Assembly (NCBI RefSeq): GCF_006937785.1
Contig: NZ_SJEE01000003.1
Coordinates: 186,001-250,000, forward strand
Direction of reading: 5' to 3'
Length of the DNA: 64,000 bases
DNA from: Pseudanabaena sp. UWO311
GTDB lineage: Bacteria; Cyanobacteriota; Cyanobacteriia; Pseudanabaenales; Pseudanabaenaceae
The position numbers were made by a program, and so were the translations under genes. A model generated the notes under the pieces. That model was not told where the DNA came from. It saw only the letters and a program-made list of their open reading frames with translations, and did no database searches. Every line of letters starts with the position of its first letter. The stretch's first letter is position 1. Positions 7,629-15,922 of this stretch are shown here, piece after piece.

Positions 7629-7770
7629 AGAAACTATTTAAGAATTACCTCTTGCATTCAAAAGCCCTAAGAGATCCCCCTCAATCCCCCTTAAAAAGGG
7701 GGAAGAATTTAATTCTCCCCCCTTTTTAAGGGGGGCTGGGGGGGATTTGGACAATTCTTAAATTGTTTCT
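7629..7770. repeat. MITE-like element, 142 bp, with 18-bp terminal inverted repeats (family C, copy 1)
   Basis: Left end 7629-7646 (AGAAACTATTTAAGAATT) and right end 7753-7770 (AATTCTTAAATTGTTTCT) are inverted repeats with one mismatch. Inside are GAGATCCCCCTCAATCCCCC and paired CCCCCTTTTTAAGGGGG blocks. It abuts the stop codon of the hybrid kinase. A related copy lies at 20216-20350, sharing the right end and the internal C-rich/G-rich blocks. Confidence 0.8.
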
Positions 7771-10700
7771 TAAGGCTTAGTCAAGTATCCGTTGATTTTC
7801 TTGACTAGCTGTTTTAGTGACACTGGTTTACTGAGATAGTCATTCGCCCCAATTTCGATGCACCGATCGCGATCGCCTGCCATCGCCAGTGCGGTCAATG
7901 CAATGATCGGCGTATCGGCTGACTCAGGCATTTGGCGAATTCGCTGGATCGCTTCCAATCCATCCATTTCTGGCATTTGAATATCCATTAAAATTACATC
8001 AGGGTGAGTTTGCTGAGCCAAGTCGATCGCTATGCGACCATTGCGGGCAATGACTAAGCGATAGCCCTTCAGACTTAAATAATCAGCAAACAGGTTAATA
8101 TTCTCCTCATTATCCTCGGCGAGTAAAATTACTGGCGCATCGGAGATCGCAGGTTGTGTCGCATCGGAGTCAGACGGCAGCTGAGATTCTGGCTCAGCGG
8201 ATAATTCACAGAATGGCGAGATCGGAATTGCGATCGTAAAGCAACTTCCCACCTCTAATTCACTGGTTAATCTGACTTCGCCGCCATGCAGCTCGACCAA
8301 GCGCTTGACGAGGGCTAAACCCAATCCCGAACCGTCGTAGTTACGATTGAGGGCACTCTCAACCTGCACAAACGGTTGGAATAACCGTTTGATCTGATCT
8401 GGCGCAATTCCAATGCCAGTATCAACGATGCTAATTTCTAGGGTGTCACATGCTCTGCCCTGCGCGTTCTCGGCATTATCCAGAACCTTTATATAGCTTA
8501 CCTTTAGGGTGATTTTGCCGCCGTTTGGCGTGAATTTGACGGCATTATTGAGCAGATTAATTAGAACTTGCCGAATTCGCCGTTCGTCAAGGTTGATGGG
8601 AGGGAGGTTGGCGGGAATCACTGACTCCAATTGAATATTTTTGCTGAAGGCTTGTTGCTTGATAAAGACCAAACTTGATTGACAAAGGGCTTCTATGTTA
8701 CAGGGTTGACAAGACAGTTTAATTTGTCCTGCTTCGATTTTTGCCACATCTAGAATATCGTTAATCAATTCCAGTAAATGATTGCTACTTTTTTCAATGG
8801 TTTGTAGGGATTGCATTTGCCGATCGTTTAAGTCACCAAAAATCTCCTCCTGAAGGATTTCCGTCATGCCTAAAATGGCGTTGAGAGGCGTGCGTAATTC
8901 GTGGCTCATATTGGCAAGAAACTCATCTTTCAGGCGAGTTGTTTTGATCAGTTCTTCATTAATGCGTTGCAGTTGTAGTTCCGCTTGTTTGCGATCGGTA
9001 ATATCAATGTTTAAACCAACCTTCTTTTGGATCTCACCTTGGGTATTGTATTGGTTGAAGGCATAAGAATCGATAAAGCGGATTGTGCCATCGGGTCGAA
9101 TAATCCGAAATTCGACGCGACATTCTCTATCCCCTTGAAAAGCAGCCTGTTGTTCCGCCTGCTTTACCACATCTCGATCATCAGGATGAACGCGCTGGAG
9201 CCAATCTTCATATTTACCAGAAAACTCCTCTGATGAAATTCCATAAAGTCTTAACATCCGCTCATCCCAGATCAAGCGCCCTTCATTTATTTGCCATTCC
9301 CAAATACCAATATTGGCTCCTTTAAGAGCAACTTCCAAACGATCTGATAGATCTTGAAGTGCAAGTTCAGTATTTTTGCGATCGCTAATATCAATATTCG
9401 CGCCTACCGCACGCACTAATTCTCCCTGAAGATTGCGCTGTTTGCAGGAGTACGACATAACCCATCGGACTGTACCATCGGGGCGAATGATGCGGAATTC
9501 TGTGTTGTAAATAGGTTGCTCCTCTGAAACGCCGGGCTGGGCTTTAAGCAAATCATCGGGATGCACACGACTGCTCCAGTCCTCGTAAGTACCATGAAAT
9601 GCTTCGGGCGATACGCCATGAATAGCCAGCATCCGCTCGTCCCAGAACAGCCGATTATTGGAGAAATCAAATTCCCAGATGCCAATTCGAGCGGATTGAA
9701 TCGCAAGTTCTAATCGTTCAGATAGCTCTTGCAATTTCTTTTCAGCAACTTTGCGATCGCTGATATCAATCACCACGCCATCCCAAATAATATCACCGTT
9801 TTCTTGGCGATCGGGCTGGGAACTAATCTGCATCCATTTCACCCTTTCATTTGGGAAGAGCAAACGTGCTTCAACAAAATAGGGTTGGAGGGAAGCAGCC
9901 GCATCCTGAACAGACCTTTGTATCATGGGAACATCGTCCACATGAATCCTTGCCCAGAGACAGCTAATATCCTGACGCACCTCTTCAGGGGTGAGTTCAT
10001 AAATCTGCTGTACTTGGGGACTGACATAGATGAATTCATCACGACCATCAGGATGCAAAACATAGCGAAAAATCATCCCTGGCAAACTTTCTGTCATGCG
10101 GCGGAATTTGGCTTCACTGGCTTGGAGGGCGAGTTCGATATTTTTGCGATCGGTAATATCGGTCAGCGTGCCGACGTATCCCACTACGTTGCCATCATTA
10201 TCCAATTCCTTCGCCACTTGGACATAAATCCACGTTGTAATGCCGTCTGGACGGAGATACCGACCTTCGCTGCCATGAATGACTAGACCCTCAGAATTAG
10301 ATTGGGCATAGTATTCAGTCCATTCGGCAAGGCATTGCTCTCTGTCGTAGGGATGTACTGATTCCAGCCAACCATGTCCCAAGGCTGATTCCATGGGTCG
10401 CCCACTCAGCTCACTCCAGCGCTCGTTGACATAGACACAGTTGAGTGGCTGCTCATCAAAGCGGAAAATAGCGACTGGAGCCGCCGATGCAAGACTGGCA
10501 TAGCGTCGCTCACTGGCTTTTAACGATAGTTCCATCGTTTTAATATCGGTAATATCCGCCGCAATCCCAACCGTTCCAGCAATGTTTAGCCGATCGTCCC
10601 TAAAGGGTGTTTTGGTCGTTTCAAACCACCCCAAAGTTCCATCAGCCAGTGCGCCTCGCTCCACCACTACCTTGCGTTTACCAGATTGCAATACCTCCGC

Positions 10701-12698
10701 ATCATCGTCATGATAAGCTTGAGCCAAGTCTGCTGGGAAAATATCATGAGCTGATTTACCGACTAATTCCTCAGATGAAACGCCAAAGGCTTGGGCAAAG
10801 GGTTCATTTACTGCAATAAACCGACCTTGCTCATCCTTAATCCAAGCAAGATGGGGAATATTGTTCATCAGCGCTTTGAGATGCTTTTGTTTAAGCATCA
10901 GTGCTTTCTCAGCAATTTTGCGATCGCTAATATCAATCAACACCCCATCCCAAATAATATCGCCATTCTCTTGGCGATCGGGCTGGGAACTAACTTGTAT
11001 CCATTTCACCCGTTCATTCGGCAGGAGCAAACGTCCTTCAACGAAAAAGGGTTGGAGGGAAGCAGCCGAATCCTGAATGGCACTTTGAATCATAGGAGCA
11101 TCTTCTGGGTGAAATCTCGCCCAGAGACAACTCATATCCTGAAGTACTGCTTCAGGAGTCAATTCAAAAATTTGCTGCACTTGGGGGCTGACATAAACCA
11201 ACTCATCACGACCATCAGGATGCAAAACATAGCGATAAATCATCCCTGGCACACTTTCGGTAATCCGTCGAAATTTGGCTTCACTGGCTTGTACTGCTAA
11301 TTCTGCGGCTTTGCGATCGCTGATATCTTGATAAGTCCCCAACACACCAATCACCTCACCTTGTAAATTGCGGAGGGGTAGTTTGTTAGTTTCCGCCCAA
11401 ATAGTCCGCCCATCAGCATGGTGTTGAATTTCCTCAATCCCCAGTTTGGCAGTTTGACTCTCGATCACTGCCCGATCATTGGCTCGGTAAAAATCAGCTT
11501 CCGTTTCCCCCCAAGTCAGTTCATCATCTGTCTTGCCAATAATCTGCGCGATCGTCTGAAGCCCTGCATCGTCCAGAAAATTCTGGTTACATCCCAGATA
11601 TACCGAATTGACATCTTTCCAGAACACCGAAAGGGGAAATGTATCGAGTACCGTCTGCAAAAATTGTTCCCGTTCTTGCAATTCCTGCGTTCGCACCTGC
11701 ACCCGATCTTCCAGTTCGTGATTTAGTTGCTGCAAAGCTTGTGTGGCTCGATCTCGCTCGATCGCAATACCTGCAATATTCGCAGCCTGAGCGATCCAGT
11801 CTAGCTCCTGCGCTTGGGGCGCTTTCTGCTCGCGAAAGTAAATGCCAAATGTACCTAATAAAGTGCGATCGCTGGCAAAAATCGGTATGGACGAACAGGC
11901 TTGTAAGCCATAGCAGAGGACAAAGGCTTTGTCATTCTGCCATATGGGATCATTCTCAATATCCGTCACCACGACCAACTCGCGCCGAAATGCCGCAGTC
12001 CCACAGCTACCTAAGCCTTCCGCAATTGGTAAGCCCATTTCAGAGACTATCCTTGCATAGTCTGGAGGCAGACTAGGGGCGATCACATCTCCCAGTCGTC
12101 CATCTCGACAGAGTGTAATCGAACAACTACTACCCCGCAGATAGGTTTCCATAGTTTGCAGCAAATCCACCAATACATCTTGCAGTGCTTCCGCTTTGGC
12201 AATTCGTTCATGAATCTTTTGTTGAATAGCAAAGAGCGAAGCAGTGGCTTCGTGAATGATGGAATCTCTCAGGCGTATGAGAGTTTCATGCTGGAATAAA
12301 CCAACCAGTTGTTCTTGCTCGTCCACGATCGCTAAATGCGTAATCTGTGACGACTCAAAGTAGGCGATCGCGGCGTTAATATTACGCAAATTCTTCAAGT
12401 CGGATTGTGAAATTATGAGGCTTGCTGATGGAGATCGGTACTGCCAGAATTGTCTCAGCGTTAATTGAGCGATCGGCTGCTGTTGGGTCACTAGACGCAT
12501 CACGTCTTGCTGTGTCAAGATACCTAAAACTTTTAGCTCATCCGATTCAACAATCACTACACAGGTTGATGGTGCATTGTCCCCATCTATCCCCTGCCTA
12601 CTCAGGTTACTCATCTGTTCTACTGCTGAAAGCACAGTTGCATCTGCCCGCGCAACTAAAGGGTTTTGCACAATCGCCGCTTCCAAATTGCTTAGCAT
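7770..12698 (-). CDS. Giant hybrid sensor histidine kinase: CBS-GAF-7xPAS-HisKA-HATPase-REC
   Basis: About 1642 residues from ATG 12698; a GTG start at 12755 would add 19 residues, but the later start begins cleanly at the CBS pair. Approximate domains: CBS pair 15-145; GAF 190-315 (ends before a coiled coil); PAS/PAC modules at 335-460, 465-590, 600-720, 725-850, 855-980, 990-1105 and 1115-1235, each ending in D-I-(S/T)-D-R-K; HisKA with phospho-acceptor in SHELRTP near 1265; HATPase 1365-1490 with GSGLGLAL; receiver 1520-1635 with phospho-Asp in LMDIQMPEMDG near 1570. No transmembrane segment, so a soluble sensor. PAS2/PAS5 and PAS6/PAS7 are recent duplicates, also visible in the DNA. The signal is unknown; no response-regulator gene is adjacent. 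Confidence 0.95.
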   Translation of the reverse strand: MLSNLEAAIVQNPLVARADATVLSAVEQMSNLSRQGIDGDNAPSTCVVIVESDELKVLGILTQQDVMRLVTQQQPIAQLTLRQFWQYRSPSASLIISQSDLKNLRNINAAIAYFESSQITHLAIVDEQEQLVGLFQHETLIRLRDSIIHEATASLFAIQQKIHERIAKAEALQDVLVDLLQTMETYLRGSSCSITLCRDGRLGDVIAPSLPPDYARIVSEMGLPIAEGLGSCGTAAFRRELVVVTDIENDPIWQNDKAFVLCYGLQACSSIPIFASDRTLLGTFGIYFREQKAPQAQELDWIAQAANIAGIAIERDRATQALQQLNHELEDRVQVRTQELQEREQFLQTVLDTFPLSVFWKDVNSVYLGCNQNFLDDAGLQTIAQIIGKTDDELTWGETEADFYRANDRAVIESQTAKLGIEEIQHHADGRTIWAETNKLPLRNLQGEVIGVLGTYQDISDRKAAELAVQASEAKFRRITESVPGMIYRYVLHPDGRDELVYVSPQVQQIFELTPEAVLQDMSCLWARFHPEDAPMIQSAIQDSAASLQPFFVEGRLLLPNERVKWIQVSSQPDRQENGDIIWDGVLIDISDRKIAEKALMLKQKHLKALMNNIPHLAWIKDEQGRFIAVNEPFAQAFGVSSEELVGKSAHDIFPADLAQAYHDDDAEVLQSGKRKVVVERGALADGTLGWFETTKTPFRDDRLNIAGTVGIAADITDIKTMELSLKASERRYASLASAAPVAIFRFDEQPLNCVYVNERWSELSGRPMESALGHGWLESVHPYDREQCLAEWTEYYAQSNSEGLVIHGSEGRYLRPDGITTWIYVQVAKELDNDGNVVGYVGTLTDITDRKNIELALQASEAKFRRMTESLPGMIFRYVLHPDGRDEFIYVSPQVQQIYELTPEEVRQDISCLWARIHVDDVPMIQRSVQDAAASLQPYFVEARLLFPNERVKWMQISSQPDRQENGDIIWDGVVIDISDRKVAEKKLQELSERLELAIQSARIGIWEFDFSNNRLFWDERMLAIHGVSPEAFHGTYEDWSSRVHPDDLLKAQPGVSEEQPIYNTEFRIIRPDGTVRWVMSYSCKQRNLQGELVRAVGANIDISDRKNTELALQDLSDRLEVALKGANIGIWEWQINEGRLIWDERMLRLYGISSEEFSGKYEDWLQRVHPDDRDVVKQAEQQAAFQGDRECRVEFRIIRPDGTIRFIDSYAFNQYNTQGEIQKKVGLNIDITDRKQAELQLQRINEELIKTTRLKDEFLANMSHELRTPLNAILGMTEILQEEIFGDLNDRQMQSLQTIEKSSNHLLELINDILDVAKIEAGQIKLSCQPCNIEALCQSSLVFIKQQAFSKNIQLESVIPANLPPINLDERRIRQVLINLLNNAVKFTPNGGKITLKVSYIKVLDNAENAQGRACDTLEISIVDTGIGIAPDQIKRLFQPFVQVESALNRNYDGSGLGLALVKRLVELHGGEVRLTSELEVGSCFTIAIPISPFCELSAEPESQLPSDSDATQPAISDAPVILLAEDNEENINLFADYLSLKGYRLVIARNGRIAIDLAQQTHPDVILMDIQMPEMDGLEAIQRIRQMPESADTPIIALTALAMAGDRDRCIEIGANDYLSKPVSLKQLVKKINGYLTKP

Positions 12699-12813
12699 AG
12701 TGAAGTGAACCCTTAAATTCAGACAAAAAAGATGGCGTTTAAACCTATTCTCCACTTATATCACAATTACGACATTTAAAAATTTTCTGTTAAGCACTGA
12801 TGGAGCTTGGTTC

Positions 12814-12855
12814 TTAATTCGCAAAAAGTGTGACAACGCTTCTGTGAATTGGTAT
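12814..12855. repeat. Partial family B element (hairpin part only)
   Basis: TTAATTCGCAAAAAGTGTGACAACGCTTCTGTGAATTGGTATA resembles one end of the ~103-bp family B element found at 33730, 38891, 38994 and 61266; only the hairpin and TTGGTAT terminus remain. It lies 50 bp upstream of cobL. Confidence 0.6.
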
Positions 12856-12905
12856 AACCTATACTCTAAAGCTGCAATAATCACGGTTAATTTGATTCAG
12901 CTTAT

Positions 12906-14117
12906 ATGACTTGCAATAAAAAATGGCTTACATTAATTGGTATTGGGGAAGATGGACTGTCAGGACTAAGCCCAGCCGCCCGATCGCTAATTGATACTGC
13001 CGAAATTTTAGTAGGTGGCGATCGCCATTTAGCCATGATTCCTGAAGATATGCGATCGCGATTAGTTTGGACTTCTCCAATTGAAGAAACTATTCAGCAA
13101 ATCATCAATTATCGTGGCAAATCAGTATGTGTCTTAGCCAGCGGTGATCCACTTTGGTTTGGAATTGGTACTACTCTTTTAAAAAGAATTCCCATAGAAG
13201 AAGTTTCGATTATTCCCTCACCTTCCACTTTTAGCTTGATTTGTGCGCGATTAGGATGGTCATTGAATGAAGTGGAAACTCTGAGCTTATGTGGTCGCCC
13301 TGCTTCACTATTGCAAACTTATATCTATCCAAATGCCAAACTTCTGATTCTTAGTTCTGGTAAAGCAACTCCTAAGATTGTTGCCGAAATGCTATGCGAT
13401 CGCAATTTCAGCAATAGCAAAATCATCGTATTAGAACATCTCAACGGCATAAAAGAACGTGTTATTTCTAGTGTTGCGAATCAATGGCAAACCCTTCCTG
13501 AATTTGCCGATCTTAATGCGATTGCAGTGGAATGTATTCCCGAACCTAAAGCAATAATTCTATCGCGAATGGTAGGACTTCCTGATGATGCTTATCACCA
13601 CGATGGACAATTAACTAAACGAGAAGTTAGAGCGATCACATTATCCGCACTTGCTCCAAATGCGAGTGAACTACTTTGGGATGTTGGCGCTGGTTGTGGT
13701 TCCATTGCGATCGAGTGGATGCGAAGTCATCCGCGCTGTCAAGCGATCGCGATCGAAAAATCTCGTACACATTTCATTGCGGAAAATGCAATTTCCCTCG
13801 GAACACCAAATCTCAAAATCATCGAAGGCAAAGCACCTGAGTCTCTCAAAGATTTACCAATACCTGAGGCAATTTTTATCGGCGGCGGCGCGACGATTCC
13901 CGATTTATTTGAGACTTGCTGGGCAAGCTTGCGATCGCAGGGGCGTTTAGTTGCCAACGTAGTTACTCTTGAGGGCGAACAAAAATTATTTCAGTGGCAG
14001 CAAAAATATGGCGGTACGCTTACCCAAATTTCGATTAGCCGCGCTGAAGCGATCGGCTCTTTTCTCGGCTGGAAGCCAATGCGACCTGTAACCCAATGGA
14101 AAATTATTAAGCCTTGA
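12906..14117 (+). CDS. cobL: Precorrin-6Y C5,15-methyltransferase (decarboxylating), CbiE-CbiT fusion
   Basis: 403 residues, the fused length. Residues 1-205 form a CbiE tetrapyrrole methylase domain (LTLIGIGEDGLSGLS at the start, LASGDPLWFGIG near 80). Residues 215-400 form a CbiT class I SAM methyltransferase with the glycine-rich motif DVGAGCGSIAIEW near 258. The enzyme methylates C5 and C15 of the corrin ring and removes the ring C acetate in cobalamin synthesis, in the cytoplasm. The N-terminus is unusual only in lacking other cob genes nearby. The stop codon is buried in a 29-bp terminator stem. Confidence 0.93.
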   Translation: MTCNKKWLTLIGIGEDGLSGLSPAARSLIDTAEILVGGDRHLAMIPEDMRSRLVWTSPIEETIQQIINYRGKSVCVLASGDPLWFGIGTTLLKRIPIEEVSIIPSPSTFSLICARLGWSLNEVETLSLCGRPASLLQTYIYPNAKLLILSSGKATPKIVAEMLCDRNFSNSKIIVLEHLNGIKERVISSVANQWQTLPEFADLNAIAVECIPEPKAIILSRMVGLPDDAYHHDGQLTKREVRAITLSALAPNASELLWDVGAGCGSIAIEWMRSHPRCQAIAIEKSRTHFIAENAISLGTPNLKIIEGKAPESLKDLPIPEAIFIGGGATIPDLFETCWASLRSQGRLVANVVTLEGEQKLFQWQQKYGGTLTQISISRAEAIGSFLGWKPMRPVTQWKIIKP

Positions 14118-14173
14118 AGCAAACTTTGGGTTAGTGTCGTCGGTACTAACCCAAAGTTCGCTTCAAGGCTTAA
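14107..14173. terminator. 29-bp hairpin overlapping the end of cobL
   Basis: Left arm 14107-14135 and right arm 14145-14173 are complementary with one mismatch; the loop is GTCGTCGGT. The left arm includes the last codons and stop (14115-14117) of cobL. Confidence 0.75.
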
Positions 14174-14195
14174 ATATGTTGCAACATATTTCAAT

Positions 14196-14252
14196 TAACC
14201 CGTTTTAACGGGTTTTAGCTTTTTAGCTCGCACTTGAGTGCAGGGCTACTGC
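14196..14252. repeat. Dispersed palindromic repeat, family A copy 1
   Basis: TTAACCCGTTTTAACGGGTT followed by TTAGCTTTTTAGCTCGCACTTGAGTGCAGGGCTACTGC: two small palindromes (ACCCGTT/AACGGGT and CACTTGAGTG). Other copies: 15541-15685 (interrupted), 21311-21510, 31762-31812. Confidence 0.75.
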
Positions 14253-14325
14253 ACCGCAACTATTTTTTGGTTTTGATTCTGTCCTAAAATAGGCAATAGC
14301 TACATTAAAAATACTAAGGACTATC

Positions 14326-14811
14326 TTGAGTAATTCAGCTAAAGGGCGAATGCTGCTCTCCCACAACTTTGATATTTCGACCAACATAGCACCAGCCATT
14401 AGTCGTGAAGAGTTTGCTGAAGTATTTCGGATTGGTTTAGGTGATCGCCCATCTTGCCAAACGCGATTGGTTAGCCATCCCCATTGGACTGTCGAAATTT
14501 TGTACGATCGCAACCAATTTTCACCCAAGCAAATTGGCGAGTTTTGTGCTCAGGCTCTTGCCGATCAACGCATCAGGCAAGGGCTAGATCGTCAATCTTT
14601 ACCAGAAATTTTAGTCTTAGGCGGTGTCAAAAATACGCCTCCCACCAGTGACTCGCCAGACGCTTTGCAAACTGGGGATTGGGGTGTAGATGTTGTTGAG
14701 ACATCAGTGGGGGCTACCTTTTTGCAGAGTATTTCTTGGGAATCGACGATCTCATCGAAACCCGTCGATGAGATCTTTAAGGTAGAACTAAAGGATTTCA
14801 CTTATGGATAG
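14326..14811 (+). CDS. Unknown protein, possibly a phycobilisome-linked cyanobacterial family (DUF2656-like)
   Basis: 161 residues from a TTG at 14326, which has AAGGA five bases upstream; an ATG at 14350 (protein beginning MLLSHNFDIS) is the alternative. Soluble, no signal peptide. The region REEFAEVFRIGLGDRP and RMLLSHNFD recall, from memory only, small cyanobacterial proteins of the DUF2656 type. Residues 110-130 are a Ser/Asp/Thr-rich linker and the C-terminus is a strand-rich tail. It overlaps the HEAT-repeat gene by 8 bp and lies 1.1 kb upstream of cpeC, so a role around phycobiliproteins is an inference from location. Confidence 0.6.
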   Translation: MSNSAKGRMLLSHNFDISTNIAPAISREEFAEVFRIGLGDRPSCQTRLVSHPHWTVEILYDRNQFSPKQIGEFCAQALADQRIRQGLDRQSLPEILVLGGVKNTPPTSDSPDALQTGDWGVDVVETSVGATFLQSISWESTISSKPVDEIFKVELKDFTYG

Positions 14812-15475
14812 CGATCGCTTTGCTCAACTAGAGTTGTTATTTCGCAGTGGTTCGATTTACGATCGCAAGTTAGCCCTTGACGAGTTGTCACAAGCTCCAT
14901 CTGACCAAGTTGTGCCATTTTTGCAAGGACTAACTATTAGTACTGATTTTTTATGTCGGCGCTTTGCCGTAATGGGTTTAGGAAACCATCGCACAGATCA
15001 ATCATTTCAAATTTTGATCAGACTGTTAGAGCAAGAGCAAGATGACAACGTACTTGCTGAGATTGCAAATACGCTGTTTGAATTTGGCGAGCGCTCCCTA
15101 CCATTTCTCCAAAATTTATTTGAACGTAATCAAAACTGGCTCACTCGTCAAACGATTTTGGCAATTTTGATGGAATGCGATCGCCCAGATATCTTGCTAA
15201 ATATAATTAATCTAGCGCTGCTCGATCCGACGCAGACTGTCAAAGAAACAGCAATCCTAGCCTTGGGCAGTCTGCTAAAAAGCAAATATGAATCTGAAGC
15301 CTTAGATTTACTGACCGAATTAGCTAGTGCCGAGTTTTGGCGCGATCGCTGGCGAGCTGCGACCACCCTCAGCATTTCTTCTAATCTCAGAGCAAAGCCA
15401 CTACTTGCTAAACTCCAGAAAGACGAAAACCACTATGTGGTTGCAGCAGCCCTAGAAGCAGGCTTACCTAAATAA
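14804..15475 (+). CDS. HEAT-repeat protein, possible E/F-type bilin lyase or phycobilisome chaperone
   Basis: 223 residues made almost wholly of paired amphipathic helices of about 30 residues (for example DFLCRRFAVMGLGNH, DNVLAEIANTLFEFG, QTVKETAILALGSLL, RDRWRAATTLSIS), the pattern of HEAT/PBS_HEAT repeats. Proteins of this size and fold in cyanobacteria include CpcF, CpeZ and NblB, which attach, chaperone or remove bilins and phycobiliproteins. Its position upstream of the phycoerythrin operon favours a CpeZ- or lyase-like role, but no diagnostic residue separates these options. Start at ATG 14804, overlapping the previous gene by 8 bp, so translation is probably coupled. Confidence 0.75.
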   Translation: MDSDRFAQLELLFRSGSIYDRKLALDELSQAPSDQVVPFLQGLTISTDFLCRRFAVMGLGNHRTDQSFQILIRLLEQEQDDNVLAEIANTLFEFGERSLPFLQNLFERNQNWLTRQTILAILMECDRPDILLNIINLALLDPTQTVKETAILALGSLLKSKYESEALDLLTELASAEFWRDRWRAATTLSISSNLRAKPLLAKLQKDENHYVVAAALEAGLPK

Positions 15476-15540
15476 ACCAAGAACTCAAGTTCTTTGCTAA
15501 AAGCTCAAGTCCACTGAAGTGGACTAAAGAATACTGTTAA

Positions 15541-15685
15541 TTAACCCGTTTCAACGGGTTTAAGCTTTTATAGCAATATCTAGAGATGAGTGGCAGCGCT
15601 TCGCGCCGCCACTCATCTTTTGGTTTTTATGTCCTGAGCAAAACTTACATTGCTATAGCTTGCACTTGAGTGTAGGGCTACTGCT
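15541..15685. repeat. Family A copy 2, interrupted by a second element
   Basis: Left part 15541-15568 (TTAACCCGTTTCAACGGGTT then TAAGCTTT) and right part 15658-15685 (GCTTGCACTTGAGTGTAGGG and CTACTGCT) together match the uninterrupted copy at 14196-14252. The 89 bp between them form a separate inverted-repeat element. Confidence 0.7.
15569..15657. mobile_element. 89-bp MITE-like element with TATAGCAAT/ATTGCTATA ends, nested in family A repeat
   Basis: TATAGCAAT at 15569-15577 is the inverse of ATTGCTATA at 15649-15657. Inside is a hairpin AGATGAGTGGC (15584-15594) / GCCACTCATCT (15608-15618). TA at the borders could be the target duplication. A 63-bp element at 30543-30605 also has TATAGC/GCTATA ends. 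Confidence 0.6.
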
Positions 15686-15699
15686 TGAATAAATTTGAT

Positions 15700-15717
15700 T
15701 GTGTAAATCTTGTGCAA
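15700..15717 (-). promoter_or_regulatory. Candidate L box (RcaC-type light-colour response site) upstream of cpeC
   Basis: On the minus strand the site reads TTGCACA-AGAT-TTACACA. The L box described for Fremyella diplosiphon RcaC is TTGCACA-N4-TTGCACA, so 13 of 14 fixed bases match. It is about 205 bp upstream of the cpeC start, within the 446-bp leader between the HEAT gene and cpeC. It is bracketed by an inverted repeat TTTGATTG (15694-15701) and CAATCAAA (15721-15728). It would fit red-light repression of the operon; whether an RcaC homologue exists cannot be seen here. Confidence 0.5.
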
Positions 15718-15748
15718 AACCAATCAAAATTCACAAATCTTGATAATT

Positions 15749-15813
15749 AAGGTTACGGACATATACGAAAATCGATTATAGCAAAGCGTATAAATTACTA
15801 CGCTAGTAACCTT
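15749..15813 (+). promoter_or_regulatory. Structured leader of the cpe operon
   Basis: AAGGTTAC (15749-15756) can pair with GTAACCTT (15806-15813), enclosing a smaller hairpin AGCGTA (15785-15790) / TACGCT (15799-15804). The region sits between the L-box candidate and cpeC. Transcript start is unknown, so this may be promoter DNA or 5' leader. The rest of the 15476-15922 gap holds the family A repeat and its nested element. Confidence 0.35.
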
Positions 15814-15922
15814 TGTCATTTAGAGGCAAAAGCAAGCATTATTTGCTTAGTCTAGCTTCTGAACTACGCAATTCATAAACACTTTTATTAAATCCTTTCG
15901 TTAAATCAGGAGATATTGTGTA

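Noticed and set aside
9416-12076. Several frames over 90 residues on the + strand within the hybrid kinase gene
   Set aside because: They are shadows of the PAS-domain coding strand; the codon pattern and domain content belong to the minus-strand kinase.
12756-12905. Cobalamin riboswitch ahead of cobL
   Set aside because: The leader holds a family B remnant hairpin but no B12-box-like sequence, and it is too short.
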